Shown here: positions 17,359-25,806 of the stretch, in pieces
How the letters are laid out: every line of letters begins with the position of its first letter
Numbering within the stretch: the stretch's first letter is position 1
NCBI GenBank assembly: GCA_902768785.1
Contig: CACXMM010000017.1
Span: forward strand, 1-64,000
DNA length: 64,000 nucleotides
Direction of reading: 5' to 3'
From: an uncultured Prevotellaceae bacterium
Lineage (GTDB): Bacteria; Bacteroidota; Bacteroidia; Bacteroidales; Bacteroidaceae
Notes under the pieces: model-generated
Databases searched by the model: none
What the model saw: only the letters and a program-made list of their open reading frames with translations
What the model was told of the DNA's origin: nothing
Translations under genes and position numbers: made by a program

Positions 17359-17977
17359 ACTTTTCTTGCTTCGTGGCACCTGTGGCACCGTCAATTGGAG
17401 TAGCTTTATAAGCCTTGTAGGCGTTGTTCACAGCCAAGAGGAAGGCCCGACTGGTAATGGTAGAGGCAGTGATGGCATCTACCTGTCCGCCATCCTTGCT
17501 CACTACCAGTTCCTCCTTCGGGTTCTTACCGATGATATTGCCTTTCTCACCTGCCTGGAACCATTTGTCAGCCTTGGCACCCAGTCCTGGTGTCTCCGCA
17601 TGTTCCAGTAACGTGTACCCGAGGATCTTTCCTTCAGGATCGAAGCCCACCAGGATCTTCAGATCACCGCCGAAGCCCATCGTGGTACTCTCCACGGCAG
17701 CTCCGAGGTCTTTCTTCTGCGCATCCTGCGTCTGATAGATAATATACGTCATCTCCTTACCCTTGGCATCATTCTGTCGTACGGTGTCGGTCTTGGCAAC
17801 AGTAAGGTCGCCCCCGCCCATCACGGCTTTGATGCCATCGGCCAATGCCTTCTCTTTCTGAGCAGCAATTGGCTCTTCAGTGACATGATTCACTGCTGCA
17901 AGGATGCTGCCCGTTACGACGGCAACACCTGTGAGCACCAGTGCCATGTTTGTTATGGTTGATTTCAATTTTTCCAT
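17357..17977 (-). CDS. rnfG: Rnf electron transport complex subunit G (flavinylated)
   Basis: 206 residues. One N-terminal membrane helix (about 10-30) anchors a periplasmic FMN-binding domain. The covalent flavin site is expected at the threonine in DAITASTITSRA (about 175-186), a variant of the [S/T]GA[S/T]xT signature, preceded by ETPGLGAKAD, the usual conserved segment before it. It relays electrons between the membrane core and the other subunits. The spacer to rnfD (39 bp) contains three 7-bp repeats. Confidence 0.92.
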   Translation of the reverse strand: MEKLKSTITNMALVLTGVAVVTGSILAAVNHVTEEPIAAQKEKALADGIKAVMGGGDLTVAKTDTVRQNDAKGKEMTYIIYQTQDAQKKDLGAAVESTTMGFGGDLKILVGFDPEGKILGYTLLEHAETPGLGAKADKWFQAGEKGNIIGKNPKEELVVSKDGGQVDAITASTITSRAFLLAVNNAYKAYKATPIDGATGATKQEK

Positions 17978-17990
17978 GTTGAATTCTCTA

Positions 17991-18011
17991 TTAAATTGTC
18001 AATGATCAATG
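17991..18011 (-). repeat. Short heptamer array before rnfG
   Basis: Plus-strand units TTAAATT, GTCAATG and ATCAATG, inside the 39-bp rnfD-rnfG spacer. It is short and imperfect, but in register with the pattern seen at the other loci and similar in sequence (CATTGAC/CATTGAT on the coding strand) to the coding array at 25901. Confidence 0.55.
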
Positions 18012-18016
18012 GGATA

Positions 18017-19021
18017 TTATCCATTCTTGCTCACCACCTCACCGAAACGTTTCGGCTTGATGTAAGTATTAATGAGCGGTGTGAAGGCATTCATGATCAG
18101 GATGGCAAAAGACATACCCTCAGGATAGCTGCCCCAGTTACGAATCACCACGGTGAGCAGTCCGATAGCCACACCATAGATAAGCTGTCCTTTACCCGTC
18201 ATCGGTGAAGTAACGTAATCGGTAGCCATGAAGATGGCACCCAACATCAGACCACCAGTAAGGATCTCTGCAAAGGGATCGGCATAGATCGGATTAGCAA
18301 GATGAAGCAGGCCGCTGAACACGAACACCGTAGCGATGATGCTCACAGGGATATGCCAGGTGATGATCTTCTTCCACAGCATGTAGGCAAGTCCTAAGAG
18401 AAGAGCCAAGGCGCACACCTCGCCGATGGTACCCAAGCCCCCTGTGGGGTTGGATCCTAACAGCAAGTGAGTAGCCGATGGCAGTTGGTCTAACAGAGAG
18501 GCATCACCCGTCTTGATGGCTGTCTTCATAATAGCCAGCGGGGTGGCGCCCGTCTCTGCATCCAGATAACTCGTGAGTTGTCCGGCCACAGGCCAGGAGG
18601 TCATCTGAGCAGGGAAGCTTACCAAAAGGAAAGCACGTCCCAGCAAGGCGGGGTTGAAGATATTCTGGCCGAGTCCGCCAAACGTCATCTTACCCACGCC
18701 GATGGCGAAGAGGGCACCGATGATGATAATCCAGATCGGCAAGTTCGACGGTAGGTTGAACCCCAGCAGGAGTCCTGTGAGGATCGCTGATCCGTCGCAT
18801 ATCGTTACCTTTTCTCTTTTCAGGATATATTTGGTGATGGCCCACTCGAAGAGCACACAGGCGATCACACTGGTAGCAAGCACGATGGCAGAACCTAGTC
18901 CGAAATAGAACAAGGAGACAAGCAGAGCGGGCACCAGTGCGATGATCACACCGTACATGTTCTTCTCTACTGTGTCGCTCCCATGTGCATGCGGTGACAA
19001 TGAAACAATTAGTTTACTCAT
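18017..19021 (-). CDS. rnfD: Rnf electron transport complex subunit D (flavinylated)
   Basis: 334 residues, about nine to ten membrane helices, NQR2/RnfD family. The covalent FMN site is the threonine in ETGATPLAIMKT (about residue 165), matching the SGAT-P-L signature of RnfD. Further family segments are GLLLGFNLPSNLP, GGLGQNIFNPALLGRAFLL and FMATDYVTSPMT. It forms the ion path with RnfA and RnfE. The gene lies 49 bp after rnfC. Confidence 0.94.
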   Translation of the reverse strand: MSKLIVSLSPHAHGSDTVEKNMYGVIIALVPALLVSLFYFGLGSAIVLATSVIACVLFEWAITKYILKREKVTICDGSAILTGLLLGFNLPSNLPIWIIIIGALFAIGVGKMTFGGLGQNIFNPALLGRAFLLVSFPAQMTSWPVAGQLTSYLDAETGATPLAIMKTAIKTGDASLLDQLPSATHLLLGSNPTGGLGTIGEVCALALLLGLAYMLWKKIITWHIPVSIIATVFVFSGLLHLANPIYADPFAEILTGGLMLGAIFMATDYVTSPMTGKGQLIYGVAIGLLTVVIRNWGSYPEGMSFAILIMNAFTPLINTYIKPKRFGEVVSKNG

Positions 19022-19040
19022 AATGTCGTTTTCTTTTTTT

Positions 19041-19061
19041 CTGATTACTGATGATTAGCGA
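19041..19061 (-). repeat. Short heptamer array before rnfD
   Basis: Plus-strand units CTGATTA, CTGATGA and TTAGCGA within the 49-bp rnfC-rnfD spacer. This is the weakest of the rnf-operon examples; it is listed because all four spacers of 27 bp or more between the operon's last five genes show the same 7-8 bp period. Confidence 0.45.
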
Positions 19062-19070
19062 TTCCCGTTC

Positions 19071-20438
19071 TTATTTCTTGGCATTGCGGGCACGGATAAT
19101 ACCCATGACCGTGGTCTTACCCAACCGGATATTGTCGAGCAACGGACGGTGAGCAGGACAGGTGAACTGGCAGGAGCCGCATTCTATGCAGGAGGTGATA
19201 TCCTCGGCCTCTACCCGCTCCCAGTTCTTCAGACTGGAGAGTGTAGCCAGGAGGTAAGGTTCCAAGCCCATCGGACAAGCACCGACGCACTTGGCGCAAC
19301 GGATACAAGGCTCCGCCTCTTTCCTACGGGCATCGTCATCGGAGAGGATCGTTACACTATTTGTTCCCTTACAGATAGGCACCTCGGTAGTAGTCAGTGC
19401 CTTACCCATCATCGGACCGCCAGCCAGCAGTTTATTGTCACCCTCGGGCATCCCACCACAGAGGTCAATCAAATCCTGCATCGGCGTTCCCATACGTACC
19501 AGGAAGTTCCCTGGGTTGGCAAGGCGCTTACCCGTAACGGTAGTGTAGCGCTCGAACAGGGGTTTGTTCTTCATCACTGCCTCATACACCGCGAAAGCAG
19601 TACCCACATTCTGAACAATTGCACCCACATTGACGGGAATGGCTGGAGGTGCCGGTACCTGACGACGGATCACGGCATCCACCAACTGTTTCTCACCACC
19701 CTGTGGATAACGTTGCTTCAAGGGAACCACTTCCACATTGTACTTTGAGCCGTTGAACTTTTCCTCACATTTCTTAGAGAGGAGTTCAATGGCAGCTGGT
19801 TTGTTCGTCTCGATACCTATATAACCGGTAGTCACCTTGGCAGCAACCATCAGCAGTTCGAGTCCTACCAGAATCTCATCAGCCTTCTCCATCATCAGCC
19901 TATAGTCGGCTGTGATATACGGCTCACACTCCACGGCGTTGATAATCACACACTCGGCCTTGGCCGTGGGCGGCGGTGTCAGTTTGATGAACGTGGGGAA
20001 TCCAGCACCACCCATACCCGTCACACCAGCCACCTTCACGCGGTTGATGATTTCCTCGGGGGTGAGTTCCGGGTGATCGGCCACCAGTTCCAACTTGTCA
20101 CTGCGGTCGATACTCTCTTCCCATTCATCACCTTCCACCTTGATTATAATAACCGGCTTACGATAGCCTGTGGCATCGATAGCTGTATCGATTTTCAGTA
20201 CGGTACCCGAAACAGAAGAATAGATCGGGGCGGAAACAAAACCACCTGCCTCGGCAAGCAATGTTCCCACCTTCACCTTATCACCCTTAGCCACAACAGG
20301 CTTGGCAGGAGCACCAATATGTTGTGACAAGGGGAAGATGGCCTGCTTGGGAAGCGGCGCTACCTTCGTCTCTACTTCATGGGTAAGCTTGTTCTCCTCA
20401 GGATGAACGCCACCTATACGGAATGTTCTGATATTCAT
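19071..20438 (-). CDS. rnfC: Rnf electron transport complex subunit C (NADH-binding)
   Basis: 455 residues. The N-terminal RnfC barrel-sandwich (GDKVKVGTLLAEAGGFVSAPIYSS) is followed by the flavin/NADH Rossmann-like domain with GMGGAGFPTFIKL and INAVECEPYITADYRLM, a SLBB domain, and two [4Fe-4S] motifs, CIRCAKCVGACPMGLEP (about 375) and CIECGSCQFTCPAHRP (about 415). It exchanges electrons with NAD(H) on the cytoplasmic face. It overlaps rnfB by 4 bp (ATGA). It is shorter than the long RnfC of enterobacteria, which carry a repetitive C-terminal tail absent here. Confidence 0.95.
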   Translation of the reverse strand: MNIRTFRIGGVHPEENKLTHEVETKVAPLPKQAIFPLSQHIGAPAKPVVAKGDKVKVGTLLAEAGGFVSAPIYSSVSGTVLKIDTAIDATGYRKPVIIIKVEGDEWEESIDRSDKLELVADHPELTPEEIINRVKVAGVTGMGGAGFPTFIKLTPPPTAKAECVIINAVECEPYITADYRLMMEKADEILVGLELLMVAAKVTTGYIGIETNKPAAIELLSKKCEEKFNGSKYNVEVVPLKQRYPQGGEKQLVDAVIRRQVPAPPAIPVNVGAIVQNVGTAFAVYEAVMKNKPLFERYTTVTGKRLANPGNFLVRMGTPMQDLIDLCGGMPEGDNKLLAGGPMMGKALTTTEVPICKGTNSVTILSDDDARRKEAEPCIRCAKCVGACPMGLEPYLLATLSSLKNWERVEAEDITSCIECGSCQFTCPAHRPLLDNIRLGKTTVMGIIRARNAKK

Positions 20439-21382
20439 GCCTTTTCCTCCTCTTTTTCTGGGTTGCTTGTTGTAGTAGACTCAATGGGCTTGTTAGGCTC
20501 GATGGGCTTAGGATTCGGAGTTTGTTGATCCTTCGGAACCTCCACCTTGGGCTTCGGTGCCGGGAAATTAACTGCATGGATAGCCTTCGTAGGACATGCC
20601 TCCACGCACTTCTTGCACAACCGACACTTGTTGAAGTCGATGTAGCTGAGATTGTTCGTGATGGTGATTGCCTCGAACTTGCACTCCTTCACGCACTTAC
20701 CACAACCGATACAAGCAGCCTTACATGCCTTCATGGCAGCAGGACCCTTGTCCTGATTCATACAGCTCACATAGACACGACGGCTCTTCGGTCCTTTCTT
20801 CCGGAGCTCGATGATATGACGAGGACATGCCTTCACACAGGCACCGCAAGAGGTACATTTCTCCTCGTCCACCTCGGGCAGACCCGTTTCCGGGTTCATG
20901 TGGATGGCATCAAACTGACAGGCGGCCACACAATCGCCGCATCCCAGACAGCCAAAGCCACAAGCCGTCTCACCAGCACCCGTGGCGTTCATTGCCGAAC
21001 AGGTGCGCAAACCATTGTACTCAGCGATACGAGGACGGAGGGCGCAAGTACCGTTACAACGGACGACAGCCACCTTCGGATCCGAATTGGCAATGGCCAT
21101 CCCCAGTAAATCGGCTACTTTACCCATCACCTCTGCACCGCCCACCGGACAGCTCAGTCCTTCTAACGATCCTGCGTCGGCAGCTTTCACCAATGCCGAG
21201 GCCAGACCGGAACAGCCTGCGAAACCACAGCCGCCGCAGTTAGCGCCTGGCAGTGTGGCCGTGACCTGTCCGATACGTGGATCTTCCTGAACAGCGAATT
21301 TCTTGGAACAGAAATAAAGTATCAGCGCTGCTATCAGTGCGATACCTCCAAGAACGATCACTGCGGTCAAAATAAAGTTCAT
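20435..21382 (-). CDS. rnfB: Rnf electron transport complex subunit B (ferredoxin-type)
   Basis: 315 residues. An N-terminal membrane helix (1-26) is followed by the Fe-S domain CGGCGFAGCSG...CPVGG (about 49-80) and four ferredoxin-type motifs: CLGCGDCVAAC, CTSCGACVKACP, CIGCGKCVKEC and CRLCKKCVEACP. That is two more than the proteobacterial short form and typical of anaerobes, consistent with electron entry from ferredoxin. The last 45 residues are rich in Pro, Lys, Glu and Thr and look disordered. The 4-bp overlap with rnfC indicates coupling. Confidence 0.95.
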   Translation of the reverse strand: MNFILTAVIVLGGIALIAALILYFCSKKFAVQEDPRIGQVTATLPGANCGGCGFAGCSGLASALVKAADAGSLEGLSCPVGGAEVMGKVADLLGMAIANSDPKVAVVRCNGTCALRPRIAEYNGLRTCSAMNATGAGETACGFGCLGCGDCVAACQFDAIHMNPETGLPEVDEEKCTSCGACVKACPRHIIELRKKGPKSRRVYVSCMNQDKGPAAMKACKAACIGCGKCVKECKFEAITITNNLSYIDFNKCRLCKKCVEACPTKAIHAVNFPAPKPKVEVPKDQQTPNPKPIEPNKPIESTTTSNPEKEEEKA

Positions 21383-21399
21383 AATTCCTTGTATTTGTT

Positions 21400-21828
21400 T
21401 TAGTTATTATTGATTTTCTCCACTTGGAATGCAAACCTCTCCTTCAGTCTGTCACGGTATAGGAACAGTACTATATAATAAGGTATAAGGAAGAGGATAC
21501 CCGACAATGCCATGACAGGTTCGCTATCAGTAAGCTTGCTACATCCGAAGACGGCAGTAACCATGATGAGGAAGGGAATCACAAAAGCCACCAATACAGC
21601 ATTCATTCCGGTCTGCGAAGAGGCAATCAATGTCACCGTTTCACCTATGGCAAACTGCTGGATATCCCGAACATGATACACGTCAACCAGTTTCTCCTTC
21701 TGCTCCGAAGCATGACATTGTGCTGCCACCTTACAGGATGCACAAGCAGATGCCTGTACAATCCGAACACGCATGTCATTGCCTGAAATGGTCTCTATCG
21801 TACCGCTATGGATAATCTTTTGACTCAT
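21400..21828 (-). CDS. RseC/MucC-family protein heading the rnf operon
   Basis: 142 residues. An N-terminal cytoplasmic part has a Cys-rich motif (ASACASCKVAAQC, four Cys, about 27-39), followed by a beta-rich segment and two membrane helices (about 78-98 and 107-127), the layout of the RseC/MucC family. Members occur in front of rnf/rsx genes in many Bacteroidetes and, in enterobacteria, near SoxR-reducing functions; a role in assembly or Fe-S supply to Rnf is inferred. It begins the operon from the promoter at 21878-21908 and ends 17 bp before rnfB. Confidence 0.85.
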   Translation of the reverse strand: MSQKIIHSGTIETISGNDMRVRIVQASACASCKVAAQCHASEQKEKLVDVYHVRDIQQFAIGETVTLIASSQTGMNAVLVAFVIPFLIMVTAVFGCSKLTDSEPVMALSGILFLIPYYIVLFLYRDRLKERFAFQVEKINNN

Positions 21829-21877
21829 GTAGATCTGTTCGCTTTAGCATTCATTTGCTATGTCGAGTTTGCAATTG

Positions 21878-21908
21878 CAAAGATACAATTATATTTTTTA
21901 ATAACCAA
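21878..21908 (-). promoter_or_regulatory. Promoter of the rseC-rnfBCDGEA operon
   Basis: On the minus strand TTG (21908-21906), 20 bp, TATCTTTG (21885-21878). The leader is about 45 nt. No other good promoter was noticed upstream of the rnf genes, so one transcript of about 5.9 kb ending at the 15950-15981 terminator is expected. Confidence 0.7.
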
Positions 21909-21987
21909 TAAAAAACGTAAATAATTGCATGATAGTTAACAAAAGTTGTACGTTATCGTTTGCAGACAAATAAAATCTCCGAAATAT

Positions 21988-22018
21988 TTTGTAGTTCGCG
22001 TAAAATAGCTTAACTTTG
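21988..22018 (+). promoter_or_regulatory. Promoter of the 146-residue conserved protein gene
   Basis: TTTG (21988-21991), 19 bp, TAACTTTG (22011-22018), then a leader of about 17 nt before the ATG at 22039. Both boxes match the Bacteroidetes consensus. Confidence 0.7.
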
Positions 22019-22038
22019 TAACGATAAAAGTAGAACTT

Positions 22039-22479
22039 ATGCAAGTAACCGAACAAACCATCCAGCAGATTGAGCGCGCCATCAAGAAGGTTGCGCAGAA
22101 GTTGCCCGCCAGCGAGGACACCTCCCTGCTTACCGACATCTACCTGCTCGTATCGCAGGAAAGCGGCGAGCTGATTGCCTTTGATGACAATGATCAGGAG
22201 ATTACCCGTTGCGTGGTGGAGCAATGGATTGACAACAAGGACGAGAATTTCTACGAGGAAGTTACCGCTCTCCTCCGTAAGGAGCTGCATCGCTTGCATG
22301 ACGTTGTTGACAATCTGGGCATCATGAAGCCGTATAGTTTCGTGCTGGAGAACGATGACAAGGAGACCGTGGCAGAACTATATGTCGCCGACGATGACAC
22401 CATTATCATCGGCGGCGACTTGATGGAAGGTCTTGACAAGGACCTTGACAATTTCTTTGACTCCCTGATGAAGGAATAG
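22039..22479 (+). CDS. Conserved acidic cytoplasmic protein of unknown function
   Basis: 146 residues, strongly acidic, without signal peptide or membrane segment. Features visible are an N-terminal amphipathic helix (TEQTIQQIERAIKKVAQKL), a beta-rich core (TDIYLLVSQESGELIAFDDND), a charged helix (FYEEVTALLRKELHRL) and a C-terminal segment ELYVADDDTIIIGGDLMEGLDKDLDNFFDSLMKE. I do not recognise a named domain. A strong promoter and a clean frame support a real gene. It converges with kdgK, whose stop is 6 bp away. Confidence 0.7.
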   Translation: MQVTEQTIQQIERAIKKVAQKLPASEDTSLLTDIYLLVSQESGELIAFDDNDQEITRCVVEQWIDNKDENFYEEVTALLRKELHRLHDVVDNLGIMKPYSFVLENDDKETVAELYVADDDTIIIGGDLMEGLDKDLDNFFDSLMKE

Positions 22480-22485
22480 GCATTC

Positions 22486-23502
22486 CTACCGCTTCATCAG
22501 GTCTTGTATCTCCTCATCGGTGGCAAGGTTATAGTCACCTGCTATGGAATATTTCAAGGTGGCAGCCGCCAGCGAATAATCAAGAATTCTCTGTGTATCG
22601 TCGGGATAGGCAATCATGGCATGCAGTTGTCCTGCGGTGAAGGCATCTCCCACTCCCATGGCATCCACGATTCCCCGAATATCGTATATCCTCGTTGAAT
22701 ACAGCTGTCCGTCATCCCAAAGCAATGCGGTGAGCGTGTTCCTGTTGGAACTGATCATATTGCGCATACCCATCAGCCATTTCTTACAACGCGGCCAACG
22801 AGCATGGATCTCATCGAACCACTCACGGTACACATCCATAGGCATTTCATAGTCGGACGACATGGCAGGGAACGGCACTTTCCTGTCAGTCATGTACTCA
22901 TATTCAATGACATCGGCAAACACCACATCGGCATAGCTGAGCATCTTGCTCAGTGTGGCCTTCGGTTCTGCTCCGTATTTCCACAGGTTCTTGCGGTAAT
23001 TGATATCGAACGACAGGGTGAGTCCCATCTCATCAGCAATATCAAGGGCTTCGAAAGTGGCATCAGCCGACTCCTTCGAGATGGCGCCTGTGATTCCCGA
23101 GGCATGGAAGATGCTGGCATCGGCAAAGATCTTACGCCAGTCGATCATCCCTGGTTCCAGGTAATAGAAAGAGGAATAGGCACGGTCGTAGATCACTTTC
23201 GAGCTGCGCATACCTGCTGAACCTTCATAATAATAGGATCCCATACGGTCACCCCCATAGAGGACATGCGAGGTTCCCACGTTAAACTCACGCAGTTTCA
23301 TACAAGAAGCACGACCGATCGGGTTATCCGGTACACGTGTCACATACTCCACCTCATCACCCAATGTGGCCAGCGACACCGCCACGTTCGCCTCGCTACC
23401 ACCATAATCTCCGAAGAATGTCCTACCCTGTTGCAGTCGCATACTCTCCTGTTTTGAGAAGCGCAGCAGTAACTCTCCGAAAGTCACAATCTTTTTTCCC
23501 AT
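22486..23502 (-). CDS. kdgK: PfkB-family sugar kinase, probably 2-keto-3-deoxygluconate kinase
   Basis: 338 residues. The N terminus (IVTFGELLLRF), the glycine-rich GGSEANVAVSLATLG, the segment RVPDNPIG and the C-terminal anion-hole/catalytic motif DAMGVGDAFTAGQLHA (catalytic Asp in GVGD) define the PfkB family; the 'GE-LLR' start and 'YYYEGSAGMRSSKVIYDR' fit KDG kinases. It would phosphorylate 2-dehydro-3-deoxygluconate from uronate breakdown, but no partner aldolase or isomerase gene is adjacent, so fructose-type activity cannot be excluded. An upstream in-frame start at 23550 is rejected because the promoter box lies at 23528-23535. Confidence 0.8.
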   Translation of the reverse strand: MGKKIVTFGELLLRFSKQESMRLQQGRTFFGDYGGSEANVAVSLATLGDEVEYVTRVPDNPIGRASCMKLREFNVGTSHVLYGGDRMGSYYYEGSAGMRSSKVIYDRAYSSFYYLEPGMIDWRKIFADASIFHASGITGAISKESADATFEALDIADEMGLTLSFDINYRKNLWKYGAEPKATLSKMLSYADVVFADVIEYEYMTDRKVPFPAMSSDYEMPMDVYREWFDEIHARWPRCKKWLMGMRNMISSNRNTLTALLWDDGQLYSTRIYDIRGIVDAMGVGDAFTAGQLHAMIAYPDDTQRILDYSLAAATLKYSIAGDYNLATDEEIQDLMKR

Positions 23503-23527
23503 GATCTTCTTAATGATTAATCGGCGA

Positions 23528-23535
23528 CAAAAGTA
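23528..23535 (-). promoter_or_regulatory. -7 promoter box of the KDG kinase gene
   Basis: On the minus strand TACTTTTG, 25 bp before the ATG at 23502. It supports the shorter reading of the gene. Confidence 0.55.
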
Positions 23536-23679
23536 CGAATAAACGAGCACAATACAAAGAAAAATTCTTTTTTTCTTTTATTGTCGAGCCTATTTGCGCA
23601 TTGCAAATCCGACCGAACGGAACATGGAACACAGAGACACAGAGACTCAGAGATAAATAATCAACACATCAGTTTATGA

Positions 23680-23727
23680 GGATCGCCTTCGGCGAGAACC
23701 ATCGGTCACTCAAAGCGAAGCGGAAAG
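23680..23727. repeat. Dispersed repeat, copy A (inverted partner at 28710-28757)
   Basis: The segment contains the hairpin TCGCCTTCGGCGA followed by GAACCATCGGTCACTC and AGCGAAGCGGA. The reverse complement of 28710-28757 matches it with about five differences in 46 bp. Further similarity continues to about 23770 (AATCCAAACAAAA). It lies in the 352-bp gene-free stretch between kdgK and pgm, which otherwise holds only the pgm-side terminator at 23832-23855 and simple A-rich sequence. Confidence 0.75.
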
Positions 23728-23831
23728 AAAAAGGCAAATCCAACATAATCCAAACAAAAACTAACAAATAATTATTGTAAGAATCTCAAGATCCACTGTT
23801 AGGGTGGATGTTTCTTTGTGCAAAAGAAAAA

Positions 23832-23856
23832 GAGGATATGCAAGCATACCCTCTTA
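23832..23856 (-). terminator. Putative terminator of the phosphoglucomutase gene
   Basis: GAGGATATGC-AA-GCATACCCTC forms a stem with one mismatch (A-C) about 50 bp past the pgm stop. On the minus strand it is followed by TCTTTTTCTTTTG, a T-rich tract. Confidence 0.6.
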
Positions 23857-23902
23857 AATCACGTTGCGCATCCTTCCTATAGAAGGAGTCACTCATTCAA
23901 GT

Positions 23903-25651
23903 TTACTCCAGATTCAACGATTTTTTGATCGCTGCGATTTTCTCCTCAGCGGCAGCCATGCAACGCTCATAGCATCCTGCGCACTTGAAGGAAGGATCCT
24001 TCACCTCGGTATAGAACTTAATCTTCGGCTCCGTACCAGAAGGACGAACGCTCACCTTGGTGCCATCCTCACAGAACCACTGGAGCACGTTGCTCGTATC
24101 CGGCATGTTGAGTTTCTCGACAGTACCGTCAGCCTTCTTAGCCTCCAGTGTCTTGTAGTCCTTCCAAAGCACTACCTTCGAGCCACCAAGGTCCTTCGGC
24201 GGATTGTTACGGAAGTCGGTCATCATCTGCTTGATCTCGTCGGCACCCGTCTTTCCTGGACGAACCACATTGATGGTAGCCTCGCGAGAGAAGCCATACT
24301 CAGCATAGATATCCATCAGCAGGTCATAGAGTGTGCGACCATTGTCCTTTGCCCAGGCAGCGATCTCGCAGATCAGACAGATAGAAGCTGGTGAATCCTT
24401 GTCACGCACCTTGTCGAACGGCAGGAAGCCAAAGCTCTCCTCACCACCGCCGATATACTTCTGCTTACCCTCAGAGATACGGATCTCGTTGGCGATCCAC
24501 TTGAAGCCGGTATAGCAGTCACGCAGTTCCACCCCATTCTTCTTGGCAATCTCAGCAATCAGCTCCGTGGTCACGATGGTCTTCACCAGGAACTCGTTAC
24601 CCTTCAGCTGTCCGAGTTTCTTCTTGTTGGCGATGATATACCAGCAGAACATCATACAGGTCTGGTTACCATTCAGGATCTCCCACTCGCCCTTGTTGTT
24701 GCGGCAAACGATGGCCAGACGGTCGGCATCGGGGTCGGAAGCGATCACCAGATCGGCATTCAGCTTCGTACCGAGTTTCATACCCAGTGTCATCGCCTCG
24801 GCATTCTCGGGATTCGGAGAAACCACCGTGGGGAAGTTTCCGTCGATCACCATCTGCTCCGGCACCACATGGATATTCTGGAAGCCCCATGAACGGAGAG
24901 CCTCAGGAATGATGACACGACCTGTTCCGTGCATCGGTGAATACACGATGTTGAGGTCTTTCTGGCGCAGGATGACATCCTGGTCAACCATAGCCTCCTT
25001 CACAGCCTGCAGGTAATCCCAGTCCATCTCACCACCGATGATCTCGATCAGGTCCTCGTTCGGCTCGAACTTCACATCCTCGATCTTCACCTTGTTCACC
25101 TCATCGATGATACCTTTGTCGTGGGGAGCCAGCACCTGTGCACCATCATCCCAGTAAGCCTTGTAGCCATTGTACTCCTTCGGGTTGTGTGAAGCGGTGA
25201 CATTCACACCTGCCTGACAACCGAGCTGACGGATGGCGAATGAGATTTCAGGTGTAGGACGGAGGCTCTCAAACAGATAAGCCTTGATACCGTTGGCGGA
25301 GAAGATGGCAGCCACGGTCTCGGCGAACATCCGTCCGTTGTTACGGCAGTCGTGTCCCACCACCACGGCGTTCTGCTTGCCAGGGAAAGCTTTGTTGATG
25401 TAGTTGGCGAAGCCTTGTGTGGCCATACCCACGATATACTTGTTCATGCGGTTGGTACCGGCACCCATGATACCACGCAGACCACCCGTACCAAATTCCA
25501 GGTTCTGGTAGAATGCATCGATGAGGGCAGTCTTGTCCTCGTTATCGAGCATGGCCTGTACTTCCTTCCTTGTCTCCTCGTCGAAAGAAGGTGATAACCA
25601 TTCCTTTGCAACTTGCTCACACTGCTTGATGAGCTCTTCATTATTTGCCAT
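23903..25651 (-). CDS. Phosphoglucomutase / phosphomannomutase
   Basis: 582 residues, alpha-D-phosphohexomutase family of the long PgcA-like type. Visible motifs are the active-site serine loop TASHNPKEYNGYKAY (about 145-160), the metal-binding loop DPDADR (about 307-312), the sugar-binding GGGEESFG (about 405) and the phosphate-binding RPSGTEPKIKFY (about 535). It interconverts hexose 1- and 6-phosphates, linking glycolysis to nucleotide-sugar and polysaccharide synthesis, a natural partner for galE. Pgm versus Pmm specificity is not decidable here. Its -7 box is at 25691-25698. Confidence 0.92.
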   Translation of the reverse strand: MANNEELIKQCEQVAKEWLSPSFDEETRKEVQAMLDNEDKTALIDAFYQNLEFGTGGLRGIMGAGTNRMNKYIVGMATQGFANYINKAFPGKQNAVVVGHDCRNNGRMFAETVAAIFSANGIKAYLFESLRPTPEISFAIRQLGCQAGVNVTASHNPKEYNGYKAYWDDGAQVLAPHDKGIIDEVNKVKIEDVKFEPNEDLIEIIGGEMDWDYLQAVKEAMVDQDVILRQKDLNIVYSPMHGTGRVIIPEALRSWGFQNIHVVPEQMVIDGNFPTVVSPNPENAEAMTLGMKLGTKLNADLVIASDPDADRLAIVCRNNKGEWEILNGNQTCMMFCWYIIANKKKLGQLKGNEFLVKTIVTTELIAEIAKKNGVELRDCYTGFKWIANEIRISEGKQKYIGGGEESFGFLPFDKVRDKDSPASICLICEIAAWAKDNGRTLYDLLMDIYAEYGFSREATINVVRPGKTGADEIKQMMTDFRNNPPKDLGGSKVVLWKDYKTLEAKKADGTVEKLNMPDTSNVLQWFCEDGTKVSVRPSGTEPKIKFYTEVKDPSFKCAGCYERCMAAAEEKIAAIKKSLNLE

Positions 25652-25690
25652 ATATTCTCTTTGTTTTAGTTAGTAAATTGATTATGGGTT

Positions 25691-25698
25691 CAAAGATA
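25691..25698 (-). promoter_or_regulatory. -7 promoter box of the phosphoglucomutase gene
   Basis: On the minus strand TATCTTTG, 39 bp before the ATG at 25651. No clear -33 box. Confidence 0.5.
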
Positions 25699-25806
25699 GT
25701 AAAAATCCTCCAAACCGCAAAATAATTTGGATAAAAAATCACTCACAAAGAGAAGCAATGGAAATATTAACGGGGCGGGGTCCCTGGAAAGGGGGGCGGG
25801 GTTAAA

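Noticed and set aside
25740..25806. G-rich stretch (GGGGCGGGG..GGGGGGCGGGG) between pgm and the BspA-like gene, considered as a quadruplex switch
   Set aside because: The runs of four or more G are present, but nothing links the stretch to a promoter; it lies past the end of the BspA-like gene and is not enough for a claim.
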